A DNA stretch of 64,000 nt from Reticulitermes lucifugus (Eukaryota > Arthropoda > Insecta > Blattodea > Rhinotermitidae). The notes beneath the pieces were generated by a model. It had not been told where the DNA came from and made no database searches. It saw only the letters and a list, made by a program, of their open reading frames with translations. The translations under genes were made by a program, and so were the position numbers. Location: contig JAKCWW010000001.1 of NCBI GenBank assembly GCA_026260175.1, positions 89,792 through 153,791 of the forward strand. The letters are read 5' to 3'. This document shows positions 1-11,172 of this stretch, one piece after another. The stretch's first letter is position 1; every line of letters begins with the position of its first letter.

Positions 1-100
1 ATCCCTCGTCCAGAGGAGTCCTACCGACTTTGGTGTGTCTCTCAGTGTGATCAAAAGGAATTAAAACCTCGACACTGAAACGGGAAACCGGACTAGGTAG
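1..100 (+). repeat. SINE-1 fragment (3' part)
   Basis: The window opens inside the 3' half of a tRNA-derived SINE. The segment 'cgtccagaggagtcctacc' is shared with the fuller copy at 9099-9365, the copy at 52399-52692 and the minus-strand copy at 58056-58315. The tRNA-like head lies outside the window. Family assignment rests on this within-window comparison. Confidence 0.75.
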
Positions 101-1466
101 AAGAGGACGACTAAAAAAAAACAATATGTGGAATCAGTCGGTTCTGGGCTAATTTGAAGATGCAAGCCGGTTTCTGTCTGGAGGACTTCATAACATCTAC
201 TACATCCTCGGTCAACGTAGCCTATTTGCATGCCAAGATATAAACTCTGAACCTGAGCGAGCGATAAGTGTGATGCCACCCATTTCGACGTTATACGTAG
301 GTCAGTATGTTTTACCTTTGAACTATTGAAAGCCTATAGATGAAATTTGGTACCGGGTGACTCATCGGCAGTACCTAATGTGCGTAAATTTAATGTTGAT
401 TGGTATCAGTTCAGTATAACCCCATGTTACGCTAAGCCTGACACGAAGTTTATAAGTTTTGAGAAAGAGTTTTGTGTAGGACGTAACACCGTGTAGTTTG
501 ATAGTGAAGTACAAGTGTTTTGGAGGACAGTATTGTCTCCGTCTTCCAGGTAGAAGAATGTGAACATAAAGAGATCTGTTGAGAAGGCTCGTTTACAAAA
601 AATTGCAATGTTACTTAATATACAAATTGAATCATATGCAGCACGAACGTATAAAATGTCTTCTTTATACGTTCATTTTAAAATCTGAATGAAAGAGACG
701 CGTACAACACGACTTTGAGCAATGCAAAATACCACACCTAATTACATACGTAATCACTGTGAAGTGTGATCACCTCCTGTGTTGGCAGAACTTGATAGTT
801 TAACACTGCTAATACCAAGAGACCGACATTACAGGCGATCCTATGACAATCCTACCCATTTCAATTTTATCAACCCATTTTCCTAAGGTCTGTGTTAAGA
901 AAGGTACGTAGGTGTACCGAAGAACTTGCACAATCCAACGTGGCTGTGGGATTTAAAATTGGACCAGCATAGAATGTCGCTCCTTAAACCCTTGATGCCC
1001 TAAAAGTTTTAATGTTATTCTGCCATTTTGCAAGTGGTTACATTCTAAGAGCGTTGCCACTAATACTATATAAGATATATGTTCCTTACTTCCTTATTAA
1101 TGCTACGTTTCTGACATATCTTAACTTCCTGAATATCACCCTAACAATTGGATAATTGGTGCCCTGTAACTCTTGACGTTTTTCGTTATGTAACATACCA
1201 AACATGCAATTTTCTCTTTTAAAGTTTATGTATTTCTCTAACACGTTTTCGTACACATTACATTCGCCCCATGAAGACTCAAATAATCTACATTGCAAAG
1301 GCAAATTTAGTTTCTGTCCCACAGGGAACAGAGTGTGTTTCTATTAGAATTACTAGTCGGTTGATGTTGTTTAATGATATCAGGACAGTGCGTGGGAAGA
1401 TTGCAGCCCTTCTTAACGTTACAGCAAATGGTACGTACGGTTATCACTGGGCTTTACAGGTTTAAA
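101..1466. other. No gene recognised; AT-rich intergenic DNA
   Basis: Open frames are short and show no recognisable family. A small hairpin lies at 645-674, with 11-bp perfect arms (gaacgtataaa / tttatacgttc) around an 8-nt loop. Nothing else stands out. Confidence 0.6.
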
Positions 1467-1468
1467 TA

Positions 1469-2037
1469 CGAAGGGCGTTCGAAAATGGTTTGGACAGGGG
1501 CCGCTGTTTCGGCAAATAACAATCTGTGAGATCGCGCGAATTATCATAGGCTAGTGTAGCCGTAGTACGTCATTCCACGACCAAATGGCCCAAGTCATGC
1601 ATGCCTGTGAAAAACTACTACGTCATTACCAAGTCTAGTGGTCGAAGCTCATGGATAAGGGTCGCAAAATGAAAGCGATTATCATGGGCAGAGATGGACC
1701 ACGTGGTTCCTGCGGAAGGAAGTCATTAAAGCGTCAGATATTCATCGTCGGTTATCTGCAGTTTGTGGAGAGAAAGCGCCTACACGCAGAACCATGTTCA
1801 ACTGGGTATGGAGCTTCAACAGTGGCAAGGAAGCTGCACAGGCGGCTGTCCGTGAGTGGTATTGCAACACACCTAAAGAATGGTTCCCTGAAGACATCCG
1901 GAAGCTCCTAAGGATGAGGCAGCGATGTGTAACCTAGCAGGGGAATATGTTGATCTAGCAGTTGTTTAGTTTTGAGCCTAAATGTATTAAAATTGCTGCA
2001 AATGAGGTGAGTCTTAAAGATTTCCGAGCGCCCCTCG
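1469..2037 (+). mobile_element. Internally deleted mariner-type DNA transposon
   Basis: The ends are inverted repeats: the left end reads TACGAAGGGCGTTCG and the right end, reverse-complemented, reads TACGAGGGGCGCTCG. TA dinucleotides at 1467-1468 and 2038-2039 fit the mariner target-site duplication. Inside, one frame at about 1717-1830 reads like the helix-turn-helix region of mariner transposases (DIHRRLSAVCGEKAPTRR). It runs straight into a C-terminal signature (AAVREWYCNTPKEWF, then GEYVDLA) at about 1830-1950. The catalytic DDD core that normally lies between is missing. At 569 bp against roughly 1.3 kb for intact mariners, this is an internally deleted, non-autonomous copy. The 86-codon frame starting at 1651 is a different, meaningless frame. 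Confidence 0.85.
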
Positions 2038-2039
2038 TA

Positions 2040-3233
2040 TTATTGCTAAATAAAAAGGTCGTACTAAATTGTTTTATTACTAAGAAGGTGTTATGTAACG
2101 GACTGTAGACGTTGAGATTGAAAACATCTTTGATAATGTTCTTTTGTATTTCTCGGAACTCTAGAGACAAATTTGCGTAATTCCATTTTAATTGAAAATT
2201 TTATCAGATTACGCGTGAAATTGGATGCGTAAATGAATTCCAGGAAACAAGTGCCACTTGGATATTTTATTTCGCATCTCCTTGAGGGCGTTGGCATCCA
2301 TATGGGTGCTTTTTACGATCTCGGTACAGCCTGTACGTTTGTCCTCCTGTCTGTACACATACAATAGCTCGAAAACATCTAAAATGTTTTAATTATATTT
2401 TGGTATTGAGGTATTTTAAGAAAATGCTTCGGAGCCATTTGAGTTTGCATTTATATCGAACGGTTTTTGCGTCACATTACTTGAAGACTTACACGTGTTT
2501 CTGTACACGTGGCTGTTCTTATTTCTGCTCCGCCCATATGCATTCGTATCTGTATTTTGGGCGCCTAAGTTGGCATCCATTATCTGCCCATATGCGCAGC
2601 TTATTTCTTGATGAATTGTAGAGCTGTTGGTAGGATAAGACAAAATCGCAGACTGTGTGGAGCTGCGGATAAGTACTGGAGTGAATGTGTCATATCAGTT
2701 TCACTGTGCGTAAATTTCTTGTCATGTTTGGTTTACGTTCGTTGTAATTTTTAGTCGTGCTATGTAATTTGTGCTTACGCTACTAAGGAAAACCATTTGC
2801 ATGTTAAAGGACATGTGTCAAGATATGCATGTGTGTTTGAGAGGGGATGGCCGTCATGTCGCTCGTGCCTATTGATCCGAAGTTGTGCCACGCTGTCTCG
2901 GGATGTCTGGCCTTCGCACTAGTCTCCCTCTTTCCATCCTGGTCCCATCTGCACATTTACAAGTACCAAATCATGTACTCTTACATCTAGACTGCATACT
3001 CAAATTTCCAAACTGTTTGTGTTGCCCGATATGTGTTTATATGTGTATACAACCTTTACACATCATTACCAATGTTTATGGCCAATTCTGCACTGTTGTT
3101 CTTACCTTTTTATCCAAAAATTCATTTTTTCGCCCGATTTTTACACTTAGTTTCCTGTTGAGAAATCCAGTGAGGTAATATTCAAAACTATAATCTTCTC
3201 TGTCACTTTATTGCCGTGTGAACTCCGGCTCTG
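2040..3233. other. No gene recognised
   Basis: AT-rich sequence with scattered short frames on both strands that resemble no protein I know. A small palindromic stretch (acacgtgtttctgtacacgtg) lies near 2490-2512. No repeat ends were identified. Confidence 0.55.
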
Positions 3234-3241
3234 GCCCTAAG

Positions 3242-3904
3242 CGGTGTTTCTCAACCTTCTTCAGCCGCGACGCAAATCAGGCCAGTAGCTTTGTCTCGCG
3301 TTCCCAGGAGTCAGAAATAAGAAAATAGATGTAAAATGAGAAACACGGTATAACGAATGTGAAGTTTTAGTGATTTAATGAAATTAAGATAAACATATAT
3401 GCAATTACATATGTAAGGAAATTCTACAACGAGAGAATAGTAATGTTGAAAATTCTTACAAATACCTAAAAAGTATATAATCTTGTGCATATTAATGTGA
3501 ACCTTGACTTTGTAGAAGTTTCAAAAGGTCTTGAAATTGCGGTTTGATCCTTGAAAGGCTGCATCTTAACGTAAATCATATTCTGGCTCAAAACAGTTAC
3601 GAAACTTTATGTTTGTTTGTAAGTGGCTGAAGAGCCTGACTCACACAGATATGTAGCGGTAAAGGGAAGTAATACCTTCAGGGCTTCCTTTCCCAGAAGG
3701 CCTTTCCTTTCTTATATTCAACCAAAACGCACTGAGAGACTTAATATTTTTATTAAAACGTAGTGTATCGTCACTTTGCATTTCGATAAATTGATCTTAA
3801 AATTTATTAACGCCTGTAAAATAAGCATGCAAATCATAGTTTCGTGACCTCAGAATAGCTTCTAGACCCAAATTTGGGTCGTGGACCATAGATTGAGAAA
3901 CACT
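3242..3904. mobile_element. Non-autonomous hAT-type element with 8-bp TSD
   Basis: The element is bounded by the direct repeat GCCCTAAG at 3234-3241 and 3905-3912, an exact 8-bp target duplication. The ends are short inverted repeats: the left is CGGTGTTTCTCAACC and the right, reverse-complemented, is AGTGTTTCTCAATC. An 8-bp duplication with TTCTCAAC-type ends is the hAT superfamily signature. The 663-bp interior has no transposase-like frame, so it must have depended on a transposase supplied elsewhere. The exact TSD suggests a fairly recent insertion. Confidence 0.85.
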
Positions 3905-4044
3905 GCCCTAAGTAAAGACTTTACACGTAATTTGACGGTGTCTGAGAATAAAGTCCATTATAAAAAGATAAGTGAACATGTGGGATTTAAGGTTGTGGTG
4001 GTTGTTGTTAGGATTAGGCTACTGTTTGCTAGGATGAGAAGAAA

Positions 4045-4120
4045 TTTTAAGAAGAAGCTGCTGCCTTTGTTATCCTGAAGATGGAAGCAGCAGGTTCCCT
4101 CAAAACGCTGGTTCCTTGAC
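4045..4120. repeat. MITE family M, fragment
   Basis: The segment 'cctgaagatggaagcagcagg', with nearby inverted 'agctgctgcc', matches the centre of the M family seen in fuller form at 26294-26435 and 52693-52846. Confidence 0.5.
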
Positions 4121-4764
4121 ATTACATGACATTACATATAAGAAGATATTAATTTTTAAAATATGGTGAATATTATAAATAAGGAAGAACATTGATGGGA
4201 GTGATTAAGAATGAAGAGCTGAGAAAAATATGTTGACAAAGACAGCAAATAACAAAGAATTACGGAAAATTGTATATTCTTTAGTTCCGTAATTTCTAAT
4301 GTAATGCGATATTTTGAGAATTACGTCGCATGATACTGTTCGTGTACGTTGCATAAAGTGGAATCGAATACATTTGTACTGTATAAGTTGGAGGGTGAGA
4401 GACCTGTTGGACAACACAGACACAGATTGCAACATAATATTAAAATAAGTACATGGGTTTGTGAAAGACCTGCAGTGTGAGTCTACGGATTGTGTGGGTT
4501 AAGTAACAAGTAGTGGTATAGTTTGTTTCTTGTTTACCCCTAAATAGATTATTTTGAGACGTGGGGTGAGGATGTAAGGTTGGAGTATACGTCGCGGATC
4601 ACTGCCTGTCTGTATAAAAGCATGTCTTTCCTAGTTTATTCAATATTTCACGTATCATCCCTTGCTTTAAATTGTATTAAAGTGCTTTAAAAATACTCTA
4701 TGAAATTATAGCTGATTTATGTACCATTACTCCAATATTGTCATACAATTTGATGACAATGACG

Positions 4765-4767
<3 letters not shown>

Positions 4768-4807
<40 letters not shown>

Positions 4808-4808
4808 G
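4768..4808. repeat. (ATT)n microsatellite
   Basis: About 13 units of a TTA/ATT triplet. It is followed by a T/G-rich stretch ending near 4950 in 'aataaatacgtattgaattg', which resembles a LINE or SINE 3' tail but is not assigned. Confidence 0.9.
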
Positions 4809-5249
4809 TTGTTTTTGTTTTGTGTGTTTAGTGTTTCGTTTTTGTGTATTTGTACTGTTTTTAGTTGCATTTGTGTTTTTGTTCTGGCTTTATAATTGGT
4901 ACTTGTGCTGTTAAGATTGCGCCTTAATAAATACGTATTGAATTGAATTATTATGTTAGTTTATGCACTGTGCGTGGACAAATGTTAGCTCTGTCTAATG
5001 GGTGTTGAAGGTTAGGCTTTTGTTGCACTGTGTCAGAGGTGATGACGGAGATGTAGGTCGACCTTCAAACGGAGTAAATATTTCATTTAAACCAGACGTA
5101 GGTAGAGCACAAAAAGTGCCATATATTTAGAAGTACATCGCCATTTTTATATGCATTTATTGAGAATTGGACAGTTAATGTACTCATATTATGTGCGATT
5201 TAAGACTGTCACAGCGGTGTGGTGATCTCTTCAAGTCAAGTTCAATACT

Positions 5250-5320
5250 ACGTAACACCGAAACGTCCGTAACTTTTTATTTACCAGTTAACACGACATG
5301 ATGTCCTTGAGGACTTCAAT
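5250..5320 (+). repeat. MITE family M, right-end fragment
   Basis: The elements 'ccgaaacgtccgtaac' and 'atttaccagttaacacgac' correspond in order and spacing to the right inverted repeat of the M family (compare 63672-63755). Confidence 0.55.
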
Positions 5321-5431
5321 ATTTATCTTTGTATTCGTTCTGCTTCGGGTATCTGTGATACGGGTGTGGGAGTGTCGAATGGATTAGTGTATCTCGGTTG
5401 TGAGTGTGGTAGTAGACAATCGTCTATCTTA

Positions 5432-5495
5432 AAAGGTGGGGAATTTCTTGACCAGCTACGCAACGGTTAGCTTCTCAAACTAGAACGTTACTTTG
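5432..5495 (+). repeat. LINE-A 3' tail fragment (weak)
   Basis: The segment 'gaatttcttgaccagct' matches the extreme 3' tail of the LINE-A copy at 39480-40000 ('gtttgttgaccagctgagc'). Only the tail is present. Confidence 0.4.
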
Positions 5496-7019
5496 TTGGG
5501 TTATTTAAAACATTGGAATTTTAGTTTTAAATTTTGAAAAAGGTTTCCTTTTTTCACGCTCAAGAAATACACGTTAAATGTTGTTATTTCATACTCATTT
5601 TCTACAGCCGTAAGACCATCGTGCCTTCTGTTACTCCTTCTCTGTTTTAATCAAACATAATTTAAACCAGAATTTGATTAATTTCGTTCCCTATCAAAAA
5701 CTTAATCATTAAGTTTATTAGTTGTTTTCTATAGGCCCATAACTTGATCTATAGCTGCAAAGAAAATACAAGAATTGAGGATGATTCGGAACGGAGTGCA
5801 AATTATAAACAGGAAAAATGAGAAATGCATGCCTAATTGAACCATCTCAAGAGAAGCGTTGAAGCGTGAAACCTACAATACACTATGGATAATAAATTGG
5901 GTCTTAGAAAAACAGCCTGTTTGGTGGGGCCTGGAAAAATCATTTAAGAATGCTGTCCGATGGGAGACTTCTGTGCACACAGCAAAAAAGTTTTGGGTTT
6001 CTTAAAAGTAAAGAGCTCTTTAGGCCGCTGGGGTAAATATAAATCTTTGAAACAGAGATCTTGAACTATAGAGTTATTTTATTTGATACGTAGTTCCTTT
6101 GTTAGGACTTGTCTGCAAAATACTTTAACTTCCTGAGCAATTATTATTTACCTCGTTAAGATGTCCTTTGTTACGGAAACGGAAGGTTTCTTGCCGTCTA
6201 TATATGAAACGTCATTCTCGGCCTTTAAGTCAAGTTGAAATTTTACAGTTCATTTTATTATCTTACTTAAATAACCAAGTCTCATGGGTCTCCAAAGTGG
6301 GCAATTTGGTACTTTCATACCCAAATGTTTAGGCAAATGAATGCACACATTTTTAGACATTCTGTATCAATTCTTAAATGACTCCTTAAAGTATAAAACG
6401 TGATTTACAAAGTTTACTTGACAGTTTGGGGGAGTGACACATTTTAGTATAGTAGCTCTAAGAGGATATCTTAATACTGTCCTGAGTATAGAATACGTCA
6501 TGTCACATTGTCTAGGGCTTAGCACTTTGTCAGAATTCATTTGGTCCCATGCAGTGTGAAGCACTTTAGCAAAGAGGTCCGATTCCGTGCATTAACCTAT
6601 TATATTACACGTCTTAAAGTTGAGGAACATAATGTGTAAAACATTCGCTGACAGATCGGAATTTTAAGCTTCGTTACCCTAGAGTATAAGCAACGTAAGA
6701 AAATTAAACAAAGCCTTTATCAAGCCAACCAAGTAGACATTCGCCCAGTGGCAAGTCATTATAAAAATATCAAATTCTTGTCCCTAAAACACTGAAATTC
6801 CTATTCGAATATCAGTCGACAAGTGAAGGGGTTCCAGGGTTTATCTGTGTTGTTTTGTAGTCTTGGAAAATTAGAATGAAATGTTCTAACTTCACTGATT
6901 AAAATGAGCAGGTAAAATCTATAAATAGGGTTTGGACCGAATTGGGCTTTGGTCGCCTTATCATCATTATTCTATCATTGACGAGAATTTGTTCTTGTAG
7001 GAGTAATACCTAAGCGTTA
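5496..7019. other. No gene recognised
   Basis: AT-rich, with no frame above about 65 codons and no recognisable domain. I identified no repeat ends or tandem structure by eye. Confidence 0.55.
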
Positions 7020-7735
7020 TTAGAAGCGTTCGAAAAATTGCGAAAAGCTTTGTCAGTCTGTCCGTCCACCTGTCTGAATGGAACAACGCGGCTCACAAAG
7101 GACGGATATTCATGAAATTTGACATTTGAGTATTTTTCGAAAATCTGTCGAGAAAATTCAAGTTTAATTAAAATCAGAAAATAATAATGGTTAGCAATAA
7201 GTCACCAAAAGATGCACAAAACCGTCAATAAAGTCATAGATTAACCTTTTATTATTAATAATCTATACCTTTATTGACGGTTTTGTGCATCTGTTGGTGA
7301 CTTATTGCTGATTACAGAAATGCACGGTGAATTAAGATTAAAGTTAATAATAACGGTTACTTTACATGAAGACGTGTATATTTATGATAACGTCTCGCTG
7401 AGTTCTTCTTACAATGAGAAATGTTTCAGGCGAAAGTTGTAGAGAAAGTCAAAACACATATTTTATGTTCAGTAACTGTTTTCCGAAAGTCGTTCCGTTT
7501 ATGAAATAATTTGGAAAACGTCGTACAACCAGAGAGGGCACAGATGACAGTATAATCCGACGCATGCGCTTTGCTTGCTGGATAACTAAGGCTACAGACA
7601 CACACTCAGAATATGTAACAGCCTGCATATTGGTTTTCCACGGCAACAATGGTTACGCGAATGCGCCTCAATGTTACGGTGTACACGTTCGTACATTGCC
7701 TGTCTTGTTTCTTTCGTGTTTGAACTCCCGTGACT
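7020..7735 (+). repeat. Dispersed repeat family R, copy 1 (interrupted)
   Basis: This copy is collinear over several hundred bases with 17976-18560 (+) and with 59650-60250 (-). Shared landmarks in order are: a GCGTTCG(C)-rich start, a run of CTGT/CCGT-type units, 'tttttcgaaaatctgt', 'tatttatgataa', 'gcatgcgctttgc', 'ctggataactaaggc', 'ggcaacaatggttacgcg' and 'ttgcctgtcttgtt'. It has no coding potential. A palindromic insert at 7192-7310 splits this copy. The superfamily is unknown; near-inverted GCGCGTTCGC / GCGAACGC motifs toward the two ends suggest a non-autonomous DNA element. Confidence 0.75.
7192..7310. mobile_element. Hairpin MITE inserted in R copy 1
   Basis: Two arms of about 50 bp are inverted copies of each other (left begins 'agcaataagtcacca', right ends 'tggtgacttattgct'). 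They are separated by only about 10 AT-rich bases. The other R copies lack this segment, so it is an insertion. Host sequence resembling 'aataataatggtta' appears on both sides (7180-7193 and about 7347-7359), so the full insert may run to about 7346. Confidence 0.75.
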
Positions 7736-9098
7736 AATATGTCACATGGTTGACCGTATTCTCTCCTCCCATACAGACAGTATTGATATCAGAGATCATT
7801 ATGGGTAATTTCGTCCACGTACTGCTCATCCCTCAGCTGTCAGGTAATTTAAGTTTGCGTTTACTAACTCTTCGTATTACGAATTTAAAATATTTTTGCA
7901 TTAACGCATTAATAACAATCCCTTGGGACTATGAGAAATCTGCATGCGGTGCAGACGGCACTGGCTACTGTCTGCAGGTCGAAGGACCCAACTGCTGTTT
8001 TGTAAGTGTCTTAGCAACACGAGCATTATTTAGTCGCCCCTAAAGTGGTTGACCAGCGCCATTAAGGTTTCTATTCCTGTTTTCGGTTGCATTTGCCATT
8101 TTTCATTTAGTTTGCGAATTTTAGTATTGTATGGAGCCTTTGCCTAATGTCTGTCATTTTCAGAGCGGTGAAAACTTAGATTGTTGTCTTCTGGGTTATG
8201 ACGGTGTGTGGTGTGGTGAGTGTTTTCCAGCTTTTCAGAATAACCTGCTGCCTCTATCGTCTCAAGGTGGAAGAACAGGACTGCGGCTTTCTCCAAAACT
8301 TTGGTAATCATCTATCACAAAACTACAAGTAATCATAAGCCGTAAACCGAAGGTCTAAGGGTTAACATTATGTTCGTTTTAATTAAATTACTGGTCACTA
8401 TAATAAATAAAACTTGTGTTGTTCTTGGCCGTACTGTTGAAATTATATTTACCGTGTACGAGCTTGTGATGATAATGGTGAATTAGCGTACCCATTGAGA
8501 ACAATATGAAATTGTGGTTTATATCATACAATTCAGGTAACGTCAGAATTGTTTTAAATTTTATGTTTTAAACATTACAAAATTTAACAAAATATAGCCC
8601 TAAAATTAAGTTTTTCTCCAAACTGAGTCAATTATAACTTTAATTGTAAAAATTTATAGAATATTTCTGTATTAATGCATGTATGATGTACGTAAAAAGA
8701 CCGTGGTTTCACAATCTAGTGTACGAATGATTTTTCTGATGACGGCAAAACTCAGGCCGAAACGTGTTGTAAATAACACTGTAAACAAAGAAAAGAGATT
8801 TAACACAATCCTGTTGTTTACAGAGATTGTGCTGTATTATCACTTGTGTGGTATATCTACCTTACTTCACTCTACACATTTGGAAATGCATGTTGTCCCA
8901 GGCGGAAGGTTCTCTAATTAGGGGAAAATAATTTGAATTTGAATTTTACGAACGGTTTTGAAATAACGCAAAATAGGAATCTATGCGGAATATCTGCAAG
9001 AACCAGTCGGTAACTTTCTCTGCGTTTTATTTGGCCTGTGTTTCTTTTCGCTTGATATTTTGCAGTTTTAATATATTTTATTGCTAATTTTGCCTTAC
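7736..9098. other. No confirmed gene; MITE M fragment inside
   Basis: A degenerate M-family copy lies at about 8240-8335 ('ctgctgcctctatcg', 'ccaaaactttggtaatc'). A short stretch at 7777-7843 has an acceptor-like pyrimidine tract and a GTAATT donor, but nothing supports it further. Around 8740-8775 is the motif 'gatgacgg...ggccgaaacgtg', discussed as a cross-family module. Confidence 0.5.
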
Positions 9099-9365
9099 GC
9101 CGATCCCAGTGGTTGCGCGAGCTAAGGCGTGGGTCTGCATCCTTTCGCTTGCTGTACTGTGGGTTCGAATTCCGCCGGGGACATGGATATCTGTCTGTTG
9201 TGATTGTTGTGTGTTGTCAGGTAGAGGTCTCTGCTATGGGCTGATCACTCGTCCAGAGGAGTCCTACCGAGGATAGTGTGTCCAACTGAGTTTGATCATG
9301 AGGCCTCGATAATGAGGAGACCCTGACCAACTAGGGTCTGTTGCGTCATTGGAAATACAGACTTT
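9099..9365 (+). mobile_element. SINE-1, near-complete copy
   Basis: A tRNA-derived head starts with 'gccgatcccagtgg', has an A-box-like stretch near 'tggttgcgcgagctaagg' and a good B box 'ggttcgaattc' near 9163-9175. The tRNA-unrelated body includes 'gatcactcgtccagagg' and 'tgatcatgaggcctcg'. The head is a pol III promoter relic rather than a tRNA gene: there is no acceptor stem and no plausible anticodon arm. Other copies are at 1-100, 52399-52692 and 58056-58315. Confidence 0.85.
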
Positions 9366-10064
9366 TGCCTTATACTTGTAAATAACCTTATCTTCTTACA
9401 ACCGATATCTAAACGCTGAGGTTAGTACGACATACCGTTTTGTATTTATCAAAGTTTTATCAAATTTCTTTCTCTTCTTCTCCTTAGTATATAGTTCACC
9501 AGCGCAGATGTTTGGCTATTTGTGGAACAGATTTGAAACTTTGAACTCTTGTTTGAGAGGAATATTTCGGCAGTTATATCCTCATGTAATTATTCCTATA
9601 TATTCAGAAAGTCTGATTTGCAATATTGATCCGGATATCGGCTATTCGGACGGAAGTTTTCTTAACTTTGTTTAGTGCCTGTAGGGTTTTGCCGAGATAG
9701 TAGGCCTACCCCAAACTTTGCCACGACTGCTTCCTTTCACAATTTTTCAATTAATTATTTTCATAAAATTTCTACCATTCAATGCAAAGTGGTCTGAGAT
9801 GCTGACTTTACATGAACCATAAATAAAAACTAATATCTTATAAGCTGAAGCTCCTATTTTTTGCGCGAGATGTGGTTCAATTTATTGTTAATTTCACAAC
9901 ACGTACTAGGTAAAATGAACACTCAAATTGGTACTCATGTAATTGGAAAATTCTGGGAATGAGGTTTCGAATGGATTTCAGAAAAATCTGTCGTACACCG
10001 CTGTAGCAGCCGTGGCTACAGTTTATGTTTGCAAGCTTACAGAGCATATTTTGTTATGTGTTTT
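9366..10064. other. No gene recognised
   Basis: AT-rich sequence between a SINE and an R-family copy, with no coding or repeat signal that I can support. Confidence 0.5.
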
Positions 10065-10480
10065 GAAACTGTATTTTACGCTTGCGGGAGGAAACAGGAA
10101 CAAGATAGTCAGTGTACGGATAACGTAACATTGTGGCGCGTTCGCCTAAGCATTGTAGCGATGGAAACATAAAAATGTGTTCTATATTCATTATTGAATT
10201 ATGGTTCAATGTCAACAACATAAAATGATTTTTGCACGAAAATGCTTTTATGGAGAATTTTTGTCGTCGGCAGCAAAAAAGCGTACTCAAATCTTCGCGT
10301 AATGTGCCCGATATTTGTGTCCGATTTTAACCGAAGTTGGAGTTTCTCGACAGATTATCGTAAAGTCCTCAATATAAAATTTCACGGAAATCCATGTAGT
10401 TGGCAGTCGCGATGTACATAGCGATCACGCTGGTGGATCCAAAAAGACGTAAATTGACAGAGAAACTAAAAATTATGTTT
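10065..10480 (-). repeat. Dispersed repeat family R, copy 2 (degenerate)
   Basis: Read on the minus strand it contains 'gattttcgt'-like and 'gtcgagaaactcc' segments followed by 'ggttaaaatcggac', as at 19500-19640. It then has 'aggcgaacgcgcc' and 'caatgttacg', followed by 'tgactatcttgttcctg', as in the fuller copies. The middle is diverged. Confidence 0.6.
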
Positions 10481-10769
10481 CATATGAATTAGTCAGTAGG
10501 GTAAAGGAAAAGTTTTACATTTTGTTAAAAGTACAGTTGTTTTCTCATAGTTTTCCGTTAAGCACACAGAAACCTGGCTTCTCACCTGTGGGACACTGGT
10601 TCATTCTGAAGACAGTTAATGTAAGATCTGTGACAAAGTACCACTGCGATATGTATTTGGGTTCTCGGCATCATTCCATGACTTTGCAGTACCACCAAAA
10701 AATATTCTATAGGGCTGACAAGTCAGAAAGTTATTACAACCTCGGTCGGCCATTTGGAATCCATTTCGA

Positions 10770-10990
10770 AAAGTTAATAGTCGCTGAGCTGCCCAAGAAA
10801 GTACCCTATTCTATGGTACCCACAAGTTTATTACAAGAACCAACGACTGGCTCCTATTCTCAGCGAGATGTATTCAGTCCACAACCTGCAACCCTCCTTA
10901 TTTAAGAATAATTTTAATACAATCCTCCAAAAGGCGTTTTCTTCAAGTTTTCCGACAAATATCTTTTACTCATTTCTCTTCTTTCTCATA
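10770..10990 (-). repeat. LINE-A 3' end, antisense to window
   Basis: The + strand shows the reverse of a LINE 3' end: 'ctgagctgcccaagaaa', 'tctatggtacccacaag', 'ttttaatacaatcctcc'. It shares these markers with copies at 22535, 30925 and 61960. A 127-codon + strand frame running through here (10522-10905) is an antisense artefact of this repeat. Confidence 0.65.
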
Positions 10991-11087
10991 TCTGCTAAAT
11001 GCCTTTTCCGTCGTTTTCTTAGATTTGATCATTCTAGTAACATGAGACTTAAAATTCCAGTGATGACTAATGTAAATATTACGATCG

Positions 11088-11172
11088 TATGGGGTATAAC
11101 ATCTGTAGTTCGGGATGTAGGTGCCAGCAATGCGGATGAATTTGCTGCCCTCGTTTTCAGTATGGGAAAGAG
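11088..11172 (+). repeat. MITE family M, left-end fragment
   Basis: 'ggatgaatttgctgccctcg' followed by 'ttttcagtatggg' aligns with the left arm at 40252-40330 ('ggaggaatttgttgccttc'). Confidence 0.5.

Noticed and set aside
1651-1911. 86-codon frame within the mariner
   Set aside because: The recognisable transposase residues are in a different frame.
9099-9185. tRNA gene suggested by A and B boxes (also at 22028, 40850-41118, 51943, 52399 and 58640)
   Set aside because: Heads of SINEs: no closed acceptor stem or reliable anticodon arm, and each is followed by a repeated body and tail.
10522-10905. 127-codon open frame as a host gene
   Set aside because: Its second half is the antisense of a LINE-A tail and the rest has no domain pattern.
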